From contig NZ_JSYP01000001.1 of assembly GCF_000813005.1 (NCBI RefSeq), positions 248,001 to 312,000 of the forward strand: a stretch of 64,000 nucleotides of DNA, given 5' to 3'. Under the pieces are notes generated by a model that was given only the letters and a program-made list of their open reading frames with translations, did no database searches and had not been told where the DNA came from. The translations under genes and the position numbers were made by a program. Source of the DNA: Flavobacterium sp. KMS. Lineage in GTDB: Bacteria > Bacteroidota > Bacteroidia > Flavobacteriales > Flavobacteriaceae. How positions within the stretch are numbered: position 1 is the stretch's first letter; each line of letters opens with the position of its first letter. Of this stretch, positions 45,487 through 54,064 are shown in pieces.

Positions 45487-45546
45487 CAAACGTTTTTTTA
45501 GGATTGGAGAGGAACATGGTACTTCGTGGAAAATTTAATTTAAATC

Positions 45547-46482
45547 ATGAAAAAATCTGTTTTTTACCTATCACTACTGTTCTTATTTCTATTGATTTCC
45601 GTTTCGGTAAGAGCACAATCTGGCATATCTGGAGAAGCCAAAATTGATTATGTTCCTTTTTCTAATTACGTTCGACCAATAGACAGTTCTAAAACTGACG
45701 CACAGAGCAATTTTAAAAGAGCTCAACTTACTCTGGAGGTTCCCATTTCTTTTAAAATGGACAAATATAATAACCCAAGATTATGGTCGATTGGAGTTCA
45801 GGGAGCTTATGCTAAAATGGAAAATAAAAATTATGACATCCCTTCTCTCCCAGAAGCATTACCAAATGGATTTCCTACAGAGATTTTAAATGCACAAATC
45901 GGAGTCAAGCACTTACGATCAATTTCTCAATCATGGTCTTTATTAGCAATGGCTTCGGTAGGTATTTATACCGATATGGAAGAAATTAATAAAGATGATG
46001 TGTTGATTCAAGGAGGTGTTCTTTTCATTAAACAATTCAATCCAAATTTAGCACTTGGTTTAGGGCCTGTCCTTACTAATAGTTTTGGTGTTCCGATGGT
46101 ACTTCCTGGAATTTATTTTAATTGGGAATCACGAGGTGCTTTTCACTTTAAAGTTAATTTCCCAGAAGGACTGGAATTAGGCTACCGAATGTCTGACAAT
46201 TTTGACCTAAAAGCTGTTTTGGAGTTAGGCGGAATGACAGCAGAAACCAACGTAGGCGGCAAATCGATATTATTGGGATATCAACAAATTATTGCTGGTA
46301 TAAAACCTCAAATAAAACTGGGCAAGCACTGGATATTTGAACCTACTGTGGGATCAACTCTCGTTCGTTCGTTCTCGACTAATAACCGAAAAATAAAAGA
46401 TATATTTAAAGAAAAAGATTTAGCCGACCCAAGATTTACAACTACTTTTTACGGAGCTCTAGCTCTTAAATGGAAGTTTTAA
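45547..46482 (+). CDS. Outer-membrane beta-barrel protein (DUF6268-like)
   Basis: A 311-residue exported protein with a signal peptide ending in VSVRAQS. The mature part has the repeating strand pattern of a barrel, for example IDYVPFSNYVRPIDSS, FKRAQLTLEVPISFKM, FNPNLALGLGPVLTNSF and the C-terminal FYGALALKWKF ending in aromatic Phe. This fits the DUF6268 family of Bacteroidota outer-membrane proteins as I remember it. A LytTR-like repeat pair lies 60 bp upstream, and the LytTR response regulator gene lies directly downstream on the opposite strand with stop codons 2 bp apart, so regulation by that system is likely. Confidence 0.78.
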   Translation: MKKSVFYLSLLFLFLLISVSVRAQSGISGEAKIDYVPFSNYVRPIDSSKTDAQSNFKRAQLTLEVPISFKMDKYNNPRLWSIGVQGAYAKMENKNYDIPSLPEALPNGFPTEILNAQIGVKHLRSISQSWSLLAMASVGIYTDMEEINKDDVLIQGGVLFIKQFNPNLALGLGPVLTNSFGVPMVLPGIYFNWESRGAFHFKVNFPEGLELGYRMSDNFDLKAVLELGGMTAETNVGGKSILLGYQQIIAGIKPQIKLGKHWIFEPTVGSTLVRSFSTNNRKIKDIFKEKDLADPRFTTTFYGALALKWKF

Positions 46483-46484
46483 AA

Positions 46485-47198
46485 TTATCGGCTTAACAAA
46501 TTCTTATATACTACCTCTTTCAATAATGCTTCGCGGCGTGTTCTTGAAATAGGTAGTTCTTGTCCTTTTATAAACAAACGACCTCCAGAAACAGAATCGA
46601 TGTGGGTAATGTTTACCAAAAAAGATTTATGAATCCTAAAGAAAATTTCAGCTGGAAGCGTTTCTTCTAATGAAATCATGGTTTGATGAATTACAAGAAC
46701 CTTATCTTTAAAGTGAAGCTTGGCATAATTTTGCATTCCTTCTATATATAAAATATCTACCCAGGAAATCTTTTGGAATCCTTCTTCCTGGCGTACATAA
46801 AGATATGGACCTAGTTGTGATTGTTTAGGAGAACCAATCATTTGATGCCATTGTTTTGCTTTTAGAGAAGCTTGATAAAACCGCTGGAATGCTATAGGTT
46901 TTAGCAAATAATCGACCACTTGTAAACGGTATCCATCCAGAGCATGCTCCGAATAAGCTGTGGTAAAAATTACCAACGGCGGATTGTCCAAAGACTCCAA
47001 GAATTCTAATCCTGAGAGATAAGGCATATTAATATCCAAAAACAACAAGTCTACCTGTTTTTCCTGAATGTACGAAGTGGCTTCTAGTGCCGAAGCACAA
47101 GTACCTATTACTTCCAGAAAATCTATCTTAGAAATAAAATCTACAATTCCATTTCTAGCTATAGGCTCATCATCGATTACAAGGCATTTCATAGTCAT
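46485..47198 (-). CDS. LytTR family response regulator
   Basis: A 237-residue two-component regulator: receiver domain (residues 3-120) with the acidic pocket VIDDEP, phosphorylated Asp55 in LLFLDINMP and Lys in DYLLKPIAF, then a LytTR DNA-binding domain (about 138-237) with YLYVRQEEGFQKISWVDI, ILYIEGMQNYAKLHF and FFRIHKSFLVN. A start two codons later (47192) is equally possible. The cognate kinase gene lies 332 bp upstream on the same strand. Its candidate binding sites are the 21-bp repeat pairs at 45457-45486 and 49371-49400 before two outer-membrane protein genes. Confidence 0.94.
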   Translation of the reverse strand: MTMKCLVIDDEPIARNGIVDFISKIDFLEVIGTCASALEATSYIQEKQVDLLFLDINMPYLSGLEFLESLDNPPLVIFTTAYSEHALDGYRLQVVDYLLKPIAFQRFYQASLKAKQWHQMIGSPKQSQLGPYLYVRQEEGFQKISWVDILYIEGMQNYAKLHFKDKVLVIHQTMISLEETLPAEIFFRIHKSFLVNITHIDSVSGGRLFIKGQELPISRTRREALLKEVVYKNLLSR

Positions 47199-47530
47199 AT
47201 CTTATATTTTTTTAATGGTCATTTTATTTAACTCTCTAGAATTTGCACGTAGACTAAACGGTTATATTCTTTACTCAATATTTATTACAATCTATGGCAG
47301 AAAATTAACCGCAGAGAACGCAAGGGTTTTCGCAAAGTTCGCAAAGCTGGTTCAACACAAAGCTTTGCGAACTTTGCGTTTTTATAAAACCATCAGTATG
47401 TAAAAACTTTGCGCCCTTTGCGGTAAAAAATCTACTTGATGTTGAAATGAGATTTAACCTCTAAGCTCTCAAAGCTGGATTAAACACAAAGCTTTGCGCC
47501 CTTTGCGGTAAAAAATCTGCTTGATGTTTA
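47199..47530. other. 332-bp intergenic region with repeats between kinase and regulator genes
   Basis: The gap between kinase and regulator genes holds two near-identical 37-bp direct repeats (47407-47443 and 47492-47528, one mismatch), each starting CTTTGCGCCCTTTGCGG, plus AAAGCTGG...CACAAAGCTTTGCG copies that make an inverted repeat within 47324-47385. GC content is higher than around it. No ORF is credible. Confidence 0.6.
47407..47528. repeat. 37-bp direct repeat pair
   Basis: Copies at 47407-47443 and 47492-47528 are identical apart from one base (A or G). They share CTTTGCGCCCTTTGCGG and the tail CTTGATGTT. Related inverted words GCAAAGTTCGCAAAGC occur in 47334-47385. Confidence 0.7.
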
Positions 47531-48583
47531 TTACTTTAAATCCAAAACAACCTCAACTGTAAAATCCGAATCGGTTTTATTTATTTTTAATTCATGTCGA
47601 TTTGGGTATTGTATTGCCAGTCTTTTACGCACGTTTTCAAGTCCCAATCCCTGACTTTTAGATGGAATTTTATATTGCTCAGTATAGGAGTTTTCTATTT
47701 TAAAAACCAATTGCTTATTCACTTGTTCGCAAGATAAGTGCACATATCCTTTTTGGCTTGGCAATCTCGAAACGTGTTTAAAAGCATTTTCTATTAAAGG
47801 AACCAAAAGCAATGGTACAATTTGTAGCTGTCCGTCTTCGATATTCCAATTAGTCTTTACATCTAGCTCATCTCCCCATCGGGTTTTTTCGACCGAAACC
47901 AAATCTTTTAGATACTTGATTTCGAGATATAACGCAACATATTCTTTATTACATTCATACAATTGATATCGTAAAATATCCGAAAACTGAATCAATAAGT
48001 CTGAAGCTAATTTTACATTGCTTTGCATTAAAATATGTATATGATTAAGCACATTAAACATTAAATGCGGATTAATTTGATCCTGTAAAATCTTTATCTG
48101 TGCCTCCAAATGCACTTGCTGCAATTGCGCATGATTTTTTTCGATAACATTATGTTCCTGATAAAATCGAATACCACAAGCTGTACCATTAATTAAAATC
48201 GCTGCTGGAATGCTGCCACAAAACCTTGCCCATAAAAAATGAAGCGTAGTCATATTAACCTCATCAGGATATAATCTTGCTCTAAAAGACACATCCGAAA
48301 AAGCTGTATATATTAATGCCAAACACAAAGACAAAAGCAAAACTATAAACAAGCCTTGCATTGCAAATAAGCGCATTTTATTTTTACGCAACGCATTAGG
48401 AAGTAAAACATCACTGAGGAAATGTGCCAAAAGAATGGAACATAACAAAACCAAAACAACTTGATAAGTAGCATCCAGGAAATCATAATCTTCAATCATT
48501 TGCGCCCAAATAGTAGTACCTAGTATACACCAAAAAAAGACTATAAAAATCCAATGGTATTTATCTTTGTTTTTTATTTTCAT
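47531..48583 (-). CDS. Sensor histidine kinase (LytS/YehU-like, His_kinase domain)
   Basis: A 350-residue membrane kinase. Four N-terminal helices (about residues 10-30, 39-60, 72-93, 116-137) are followed by a coiled-coil and the phosphoacceptor segment LQDQINPHLMFNVLNHI, in which the His after NP is the phosphorylation site, then VPLLLVPLIENAFKHV (N box) and LGLENVRKRLAIQYP (G box). This is the LytS/YehU class without periplasmic domain, which partners LytTR regulators. It lies upstream of the LytTR gene, and the 48706 outer-membrane gene lies further upstream. Confidence 0.93.
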   Translation of the reverse strand: MKIKNKDKYHWIFIVFFWCILGTTIWAQMIEDYDFLDATYQVVLVLLCSILLAHFLSDVLLPNALRKNKMRLFAMQGLFIVLLLSLCLALIYTAFSDVSFRARLYPDEVNMTTLHFLWARFCGSIPAAILINGTACGIRFYQEHNVIEKNHAQLQQVHLEAQIKILQDQINPHLMFNVLNHIHILMQSNVKLASDLLIQFSDILRYQLYECNKEYVALYLEIKYLKDLVSVEKTRWGDELDVKTNWNIEDGQLQIVPLLLVPLIENAFKHVSRLPSQKGYVHLSCEQVNKQLVFKIENSYTEQYKIPSKSQGLGLENVRKRLAIQYPNRHELKINKTDSDFTVEVVLDLK

Positions 48584-48705
48584 CTAAAAAAGAATAAGTA
48601 ATATGAGAAAATTAGTATTCAAAAGTAACTCGATATTTCTAAAAAGAGCAGCAAAGTACCAAAAAGATTCTTTGCTGCTGCTTCTGGGTTAACTATAAAA
48701 AGAGG

Positions 48706-49305
48706 TTATAAAATAAAATATCCGATACTTACATTAAAGGAACTTACTTTGGAGTCAAAGTCTTTGCTTATATTATTTAAGCCGCCTTGATAAGTAAAAT
48801 CAAGCGTAAACTTCCACATCTCTACTCCTGCTCCAACCTGATATCCGATATTCGACTTATCAAATTTCTTGTATGAATCTTTCAGTTGGTTTAATGATGT
48901 AATATTATCATCGATAACATAAGAGTAAACTCCTCCTCCAAAAACTCTCACATTAAGAGCGTCAAGATTTACTACTTTATAACCAATAACCAAGGGAACC
49001 TCAATACTTTTCCATTTTACATTTCGTGACCCCATTAAAGAAGTCTTTTCAATTTTAGAAGATTTCTCACTATATAAGATTTCATTTTGAATATAAAACC
49101 TTCCTATATCAAATCTTGCCATTGCACCACCAAAATAACCTGATGCATATTTAGAACTAAAGCCATCCGAAACTGGCAATTCTGAATAATTTGCTCCACC
49201 TTTTATCCCAATATGAATCGGTAACGGAGATTGAGCATTTGCTTTGCTAGAAATTAAACCTAATAAGAAAAGAGTTGTCAACAATACTAATTTGTAAATT
49301 TTCAT
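48706..49305 (-). CDS. Outer-membrane beta-barrel (porin-like) protein
   Basis: A 199-residue exported protein; the start at 49305 (KIYKLVLLTTLFLLGLISS, signal cleaved after KANA) is chosen over 49341 because it gives a normal signal peptide. The mature part reads as a small barrel: HIGIKGGANYSELPV, GYFGGAMARFDIGRFYIQ, EVPLVIGYKVV, VGAGVEMWKFTLDFTYQGG and the last strand FNVSIGYFIL. This is the OmpW/outer-membrane beta-barrel (PorT-like) type common in Bacteroidota. A LytTR-like 9-mer pair lies 65 bp before the start (49371-49400), so it is probably controlled by the adjacent two-component system. Confidence 0.85.
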   Translation of the reverse strand: MKIYKLVLLTTLFLLGLISSKANAQSPLPIHIGIKGGANYSELPVSDGFSSKYASGYFGGAMARFDIGRFYIQNEILYSEKSSKIEKTSLMGSRNVKWKSIEVPLVIGYKVVNLDALNVRVFGGGVYSYVIDDNITSLNQLKDSYKKFDKSNIGYQVGAGVEMWKFTLDFTYQGGLNNISKDFDSKVSSFNVSIGYFIL

Positions 49306-49370
49306 GATAATAGTTTTTATTAATTTGATGCAAAGGAGCATAAACTATAATCCCTATTAAAATTAGTTTG

Positions 49371-49400
49371 ATGAACAGCATTACTCTTTTGACCAACGGA
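49371..49400 (-). promoter_or_regulatory. Pair of LytTR-like 9-mers, 21 bp apart
   Basis: Reading on the minus strand, TCCGTTGGT (49392-49400) and GCTGTTCAT (49371-49379), each followed by CAA. The first matches the LytTR consensus [TA][AC][CA]GTTN[AG][TG] at all nine positions, the second at seven. Spacing is 21 bp, as at 45457-45486; the site is 65 bp before the start codon at 49305. Confidence 0.6.
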
Positions 49401-49524
49401 CAGAAATCCTTTTTTTAGCCACAAATTAACACAAATTGTTTTTCTCTAGCTCCATCATCTATCCACCTAGCGTCTTACTTCTTGCTTCTCTCATCTTGCT
49501 TCTTGCTTCTTCCAATCTATCATC

Positions 49525-51306
49525 TTACTTCTTACTCACCAAATACCTCTCATCCGTTAGTGTCTTCATAAAGGCAATTAATTGTTTCTTTTCTTTTTCG
49601 GTTAAATTTAGTTTGTCTTCGGGTAACGTTTGGTTAGGAAGGTCAAATCCTAAACCTATACCACCACCATCATTATAAAAATCGACAACCTCTTCGAGTG
49701 TATTATAAACCCCATTATGCATATAAGGAGCTGTAAGTTCTATGTTTCTTATTGTAGGTGTCTTAAACGAAAACTTATGAATGGCTGCTTGCGTTAATAC
49801 AAACTTCCCTAAATCACCATCAAGCGTTTTATTTTTATTTGGTACCCCCAATACTTCACTTTCTGACTTGTCAAAATTTGGAGGAACTGTTCCATTTGTA
49901 AGCGGGATAAAATGACACGTAGCGCATTTGGCTTTGCCAGCAAATAAATTAAAACCTGCTTTTTCATCTGCTGTAAATGTTGCTTTATTTTGCATATACC
50001 TGTCAAACTTAGAATCGTAATGACTCAAAGAACGAATGTAAGATCCTAAAGCATTTTTTATTTCGAATTCATTTATTTCACCTTTCGGAAATGCCTTTTT
50101 AAACTCCTTTACATAGTTTGGATTTTTCTTAATCGCCAATGTAGATTTCTCTAAAGAACCATGCATTTCGTTTTCATTTTTTATAACAGCAACTGCCTGA
50201 TCTTCTAGATACCCCACTCGGGAATCAGAGAAAAACACCCGCTGAAAAGCAATATTAGCCAGTGTAGGTGTATTACGCTGAATCATCGATTTTCCGTCTA
50301 GCGAAACTGCTCGTTCCAAACCATCTGTAAATGCTTTCTCTTCATGATGACACGAAGCACAAGAACGGGTATTGTTTCCAGATAAAATTGGGTCGTTAAA
50401 TAACTTTTTCCCTAGTGCGATTTTTTCTGGCGTTGTTTTATAATCTGGAAAACCCGAAAATGCTTCCGCATCAAATGCGTCCTTATCAAATATAGTTTGT
50501 GCCGTTGGTTTTAAACCTCTAGATTCAGTCATAAACGGAATCCCTAGTTCTGTTTGAGTTTTATAAAGTCCTCTGCTCAACGGATTCGCAATTTCTCTGA
50601 TAAAAAAAGCACGATCAAAAGCATTGAAATTAGTATTTGCTTTTAAGTATTTCTTTCCTTTTTCAAAAATATCAAGCACTTCTTTGGCATTCGAAACCTT
50701 CTTATCCTCTATAAAAACGCGATAATATTTTTCGATAGTTTCTAAAGACACCAATGCTTCGGGAATTGAGTTGAAAACAACAGGCGAGTCAAATCCTGTA
50801 ATTCCCAAAGTAATAATGCGATACACTTGCAATCGCATGGCGTCAAAAACATGTGCATCGGTTAATTCGTTTGTGCTCGAAACTTTTTCTAAACGAGTTA
50901 AATTAGCCGCAAGAACTCCCAGCTCCTGAACCAACTCTTTTTTGCTTTCTGCATTATATTTAGGAAAAACTAACTCTTCGATAACCTGAAATCCTTCGGG
51001 TGGAACTGTAATTTTATCATTTTCTTCAAACTCACTTATGGCAGGACCGTTAATCGCTTTAGAAACCGTTGGCGAATAATATTCGCTTATCATTTCAACT
51101 TTCTTATAGCTTTGGTGTGCTTCTAGAAACTGCCTCTGGATTTGTGCTTCGGTCGAATCCGATTGAACCGAATATTTAAGCTTGGCAACTTTTTGAATCA
51201 ATAAAGTAATATCTGCTTTAAACAATTCATTTACTTCCTGATGTTTGTTTTTTTTCTGACAAGCAACAAATGCTATTACAAACAACAAACAATATATTTT
51301 TTTCAT
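49525..51306 (-). CDS. Di-haem cytochrome c peroxidase lipoprotein with extra N-terminal domain
   Basis: A 593-residue envelope lipoprotein (lipobox VAC, predicted lipidated Cys16). Residues 20-260 are helical and unlike the peroxidase core; they resemble imelysin/helical-bundle modules (for example VNELFKADITLLIQKVAKLK). From about 285 the MauG/CcpA family domain begins: haem motif 1 is RSCASCHHEEKAF (about 317-321) and haem motif 2 KAKCATCHFIPLTNG (about 460-464), with TPTLANIAFQRVFFSD, a PTIRNIELTAPYMHNG segment carrying the Met ligand, and a final EKKQLIAFMKTLTD. It probably reduces peroxide in the periplasm. The PhoX-like gene lies 97 bp upstream on the same strand. Confidence 0.88.
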   Translation of the reverse strand: MKKIYCLLFVIAFVACQKKNKHQEVNELFKADITLLIQKVAKLKYSVQSDSTEAQIQRQFLEAHQSYKKVEMISEYYSPTVSKAINGPAISEFEENDKITVPPEGFQVIEELVFPKYNAESKKELVQELGVLAANLTRLEKVSSTNELTDAHVFDAMRLQVYRIITLGITGFDSPVVFNSIPEALVSLETIEKYYRVFIEDKKVSNAKEVLDIFEKGKKYLKANTNFNAFDRAFFIREIANPLSRGLYKTQTELGIPFMTESRGLKPTAQTIFDKDAFDAEAFSGFPDYKTTPEKIALGKKLFNDPILSGNNTRSCASCHHEEKAFTDGLERAVSLDGKSMIQRNTPTLANIAFQRVFFSDSRVGYLEDQAVAVIKNENEMHGSLEKSTLAIKKNPNYVKEFKKAFPKGEINEFEIKNALGSYIRSLSHYDSKFDRYMQNKATFTADEKAGFNLFAGKAKCATCHFIPLTNGTVPPNFDKSESEVLGVPNKNKTLDGDLGKFVLTQAAIHKFSFKTPTIRNIELTAPYMHNGVYNTLEEVVDFYNDGGGIGLGFDLPNQTLPEDKLNLTEKEKKQLIAFMKTLTDERYLVSKK

Positions 51307-51402
51307 GATTTAATACCGATTAAAAGAGGAATATTCAGAAAAACAGAAACCACTACCTCAATATGAAGTAGTGGATAGCTGTTTTATAATTACTTAAAAA
51401 AT

Positions 51403-52860
51403 TTATCTCGCTAAACCTTTAAGTACTAAGATTTGACTTGCTTGTTTTTCGTTAGGACGATTTGTTCCACCATCAACACCTTTGTATTTATCACCAGTCC
51501 AAGTATGTGGCTGTACACTCAACATAAAAGTATCTTCGATACCAACTTGCTCCGAAATATCGATTAAAGCACCATACTCCCAATCTCCAAATTGAGACAT
51601 TCCACCTACGTTATATTTAGCAGCATCAGCTTGCGTACGACGGTGATCTAACTCCACCACAACTTTTAAATCTTTAGTTGCAATGTTGTATTGATAAATG
51701 TAAGCATCATGAGTTTCGTCTCCGTAACCATTAGCATCTTCCTGAACGTAAACAAAGTTTTTAGTTACACAAATGTTATCAGGGTTTTGAAATTTACCAG
51801 CAATTCCAGTACGGTTATCACCATCAAGAACAACCTCTAGAGTTCCTTTTAATGGATCTGCAGCATCAAGATTCAATCTATAAACTCTACCGTATTTAGT
51901 TCTGGAAGCATCAGCATTAGTTCCAGTAGTATTTTGTCCAGTTACGTTAAAATACAATTCACGATCAGCAGTACCACCACCTTTGCGGTAATCTAAATCC
52001 TCAACACGACCAAATTTAATCGCTTTCAATGTATTAACCGATGCATTAATTTGAGCACCAGTAAGTGTAGTATGATTATCGATTTTTACAAAAGAAACAG
52101 GATATGATTTACTAACCTCCATATCTTTCTCTCTTTGGTTATCATCATTTCTTTTTAGCATGTATAAAGAACCACTAGATAATTCACCCACAGTATTAGA
52201 TACATACATAAAAACCTGACCTCCGTAAGTTCCAGAGTCATCATCACCAATTACAACAACTGTTTTACCTTTATAAGCAGATGAACGTAAAGGCAAAGCA
52301 TTTTCGGCACTTAAACGACCAAAACCTGCCAATTCCTTAGATACTGAAGCTGAACCTGCACTTCCGTTAGGATCTAATGCATGCGTACGAGATTCCTCTC
52401 CAGATTCTCCACAAGTTAAATAAACAGGACCAAAACCATGTTCAGCTGGCGTAGCCATTGTGGCGCCACATAATCTCCAAGTTCCTCCGCTAGAGTTTAA
52501 CAAATATTCTCCTTTAGTAGGCTTAAATGTTTTGTCAAGAGTAATTCTAGAAACTGCAAAATTGTCTTCGTTGTTTACTAAAAAAGTAAAAGTTCCATCG
52601 GTATTTTTTAACAAACCAGAACCATCAGCAGAACCTCCAAAAACAAATTTCGGACTATCTGGAAAAACATCATCAGAACCAAAAAGAGAATAGATTTTTA
52701 AGTTTTCAAAACCTGCCTTAGCTTTTAACAAACTTGGCGTAACCGATTGGTCTTTTAACACAACACTATTTGTTGCTACTTCCTCTTGATCTTTAGAATC
52801 GTTGTTACATGATGTAATCAGTGATCCCAGAATAATTAGGGGTAAAATAATTCTTTTCAT
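51403..52860 (-). CDS. PhoX-like (DUF839-type) beta-propeller lipoprotein
   Basis: A 485-residue lipoprotein (lipobox TSC, predicted lipidated Cys18). The body looks like a six-bladed propeller: GGTWRLCGATMATPAEHGFG, YLTCGESGEESRTHALDP, GRVYRLNLDAADPLKG and FQNPDNICVTKNFVYVQED. The GTW...C and NPDN...QED patterns recall alkaline phosphatase PhoX, in which such segments bind iron and calcium near the active site. Overall similarity cannot be measured here, so the phosphatase role is tentative; another secreted phosphoesterase or binding protein is possible. It precedes the haem peroxidase lipoprotein gene in the same direction with a 97-bp gap, so the two could form an operon. Confidence 0.55.
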   Translation of the reverse strand: MKRIILPLIILGSLITSCNNDSKDQEEVATNSVVLKDQSVTPSLLKAKAGFENLKIYSLFGSDDVFPDSPKFVFGGSADGSGLLKNTDGTFTFLVNNEDNFAVSRITLDKTFKPTKGEYLLNSSGGTWRLCGATMATPAEHGFGPVYLTCGESGEESRTHALDPNGSAGSASVSKELAGFGRLSAENALPLRSSAYKGKTVVVIGDDDSGTYGGQVFMYVSNTVGELSSGSLYMLKRNDDNQREKDMEVSKSYPVSFVKIDNHTTLTGAQINASVNTLKAIKFGRVEDLDYRKGGGTADRELYFNVTGQNTTGTNADASRTKYGRVYRLNLDAADPLKGTLEVVLDGDNRTGIAGKFQNPDNICVTKNFVYVQEDANGYGDETHDAYIYQYNIATKDLKVVVELDHRRTQADAAKYNVGGMSQFGDWEYGALIDISEQVGIEDTFMLSVQPHTWTGDKYKGVDGGTNRPNEKQASQILVLKGLAR

Positions 52861-53029
52861 TTTAGTTTTAAGTTGGTTTATATTTTTTTGGCAAAGTAAG
52901 TCCCCGCTCTTTAACTTAAAATGATTTAGATATTATCAAAAAAACAATAGTTCTACTAAAACACCGCAATAAACTTAAAATTAATTAACATTAAATTAGT
53001 AATACAAAACATTCATAAACTTACAGTAA

Positions 53030-53087
53030 CATCAAACCAAAAAAAAGAGCCTTATTTCTAAGACTCGTTTTCTAATTGTTGTTTATA
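53030..53087 (-). pseudogene. 58-bp copy of the ppk2 3' end (direct repeat A)
   Basis: Bases 53030-53087 are identical to 54927-54984, the last 30 bp of the ppk2 coding sequence plus its terminator. Read on the minus strand, the copy continues into about 18 further codons (NRSEGMKENSRI then YKQQLENES and stop) that still align without gaps to the ppk2 C-terminus, with diverged residues, then hits a stop. It is thus a remnant of a ppk2-like 3' end, in the same orientation as the intact gene. Confidence 0.75.
53039..53066 (-). terminator. Copy of the ppk2 terminator
   Basis: GAGTCTTA / TAAGGCTC stem (one wobble pair) followed by eight T on the minus strand; identical to 54936-54963. It would terminate transcription leaving the small cluster. 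Confidence 0.6.
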
Positions 53088-53193
53088 AATTCTGCTATTT
53101 TCCTTCATACCCTCAGAGCGATTATGTTCCTTTTGTTTTTTATCTTAATTTAAGCATTAAATCAACTCAAAAATCCATAAAATCTTAAGATTT

Positions 53194-53667
53194 TCATTTA
53201 GAAAAAGTAGTTCTTTTGATGGAGTCTTTTTTAATTTCATTTAGATAAGCATCTATTATCTTTTTCTGCGAATCTACATACTCAGTTTTGTAAACAAGAT
53301 TAATACTGTCCATTTCTCTTTCTTGTTTAAAAAACTTTGAAGAAATAGCTCTCGTAGTGTAATTCCACATAAGATTCATGTCATAAAAGCATTTATTTCG
53401 GACATATATGATTCCGTTTTCTTCAATATAATCCACACGAGAACGGTCCAAAACCCATCTTATGTGCTTATAGTAATTTGGAGAAACTTCATTTGGTTAA
53501 GTAAATTTGTAAAGATTATTGTCAAAAAATATTAATTGGCGGATATAGTTTTCTTCTGCCAAAATTACAAGACGAAGTTTTACATATCTATTATCCAAAT
53601 AATGAGTTGCAGCGATTAAGAATAGCATGATACCTAATATTATAAAATATTTCTTTTCATTTTTCAT
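53194..53667 (-). pseudogene. Small membrane-anchored protein gene broken by an in-frame stop
   Basis: The frame starting at ATG 53667 (NEKKYFIILGIMLFLIAATH, one membrane helix) reads to a TAA at 53497-53499, then continues in the same frame through PNEVSPNYYKHIRWVLDRSR and on to a stop at 53194. Joined, it is a clear paralogue of the next gene upstream (53657-54058): NNRYVELR versus DNRYVKLR, NETPPNFYKNIKFVLE versus NEVSPNYYKHIRWVLD, NGVIYIKYKYMNDLEMIWN versus NGIIYVRNKCFYDMNLMWN. The stop stands where the intact copy has Glu, so a single-base GAA to TAA change would explain it. The start overlaps the end of the upstream paralogue by 11 bp. Confidence 0.78.
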
Positions 53668-54058
53668 AATGCGAATCTTCATACTGCTTTCTATAAATTC
53701 GATAAAGACTATCTTCTTTTCTTTTAATCTTAAGCCAATCGGCGTCGTTCGTTTTAAGTGTATGATTCCAAATCATTTCTAAATCATTCATGTATTTATA
53801 CTTAATATAAATCACTCCATTTTTCACAATATAGTCCTGGTGTTCTCGTTCTAAAACAAATTTTATATTCTTATAAAAATTCGGTGGAGTTTCATTTCGC
53901 TCTGCAATCCTATAAAAATCATTTTGAAAAATTATTATAGGATGTGGTTCATCTTTTGAAAGTACAGGACGAAGTTCGACATATCTATTATTCCAATAAT
54001 AATAAGTCCCAAATAAAACAATCAGAACAGCTAATGTTACGTATATCTTCTTTTTCAT
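53657..54058 (-). CDS. Small membrane-anchored protein of unknown function (intact paralogue)
   Basis: A 133-residue protein with one N-terminal helix (KKKIYVTLAVLIVLFGTYYYW, residues 2-22) and a charged periplasmic or cytoplasmic part ending KQYEDSHYEK. It is the intact member of a tandem pair with the broken gene 53194-53667, which has about 20 more C-terminal residues. It lies 6 bp after the stop of the 246-residue protein gene, so the three form an operon. Small anchored proteins directly downstream of a larger orphan protein are a common layout for immunity genes, but no such role is shown here. Confidence 0.65.
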   Translation of the reverse strand: MKKKIYVTLAVLIVLFGTYYYWNNRYVELRPVLSKDEPHPIIIFQNDFYRIAERNETPPNFYKNIKFVLEREHQDYIVKNGVIYIKYKYMNDLEMIWNHTLKTNDADWLKIKRKEDSLYRIYRKQYEDSHYEK

Positions 54059-54064
54059 TTTTTT

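Larger units (their letters stand above)
52861..53193. other. 333-bp intergenic region with ppk2-end remnant
   Basis: Contains the leader of the PhoX-like gene at its left, and at 53030-53130 the degenerate second copy of the 3' end of ppk2 with its terminator. No gene of its own. Confidence 0.65.

Noticed and set aside
47334..47385. Possible CRISPR-like or tRNA structure from the CGCAAAG repeats
   Set aside because: Only two direct repeats of 37 bp with one 48-bp gap and no cas genes; the inverted words do not fold as a tRNA cloverleaf.
53497..53682. Separate 61-aa and 85-aa genes at 53497-53682 and 53194-53451
   Set aside because: They are the two halves of one in-frame paralogue of 53657-54058 interrupted by a single TAA; the second half has only a TTG start.
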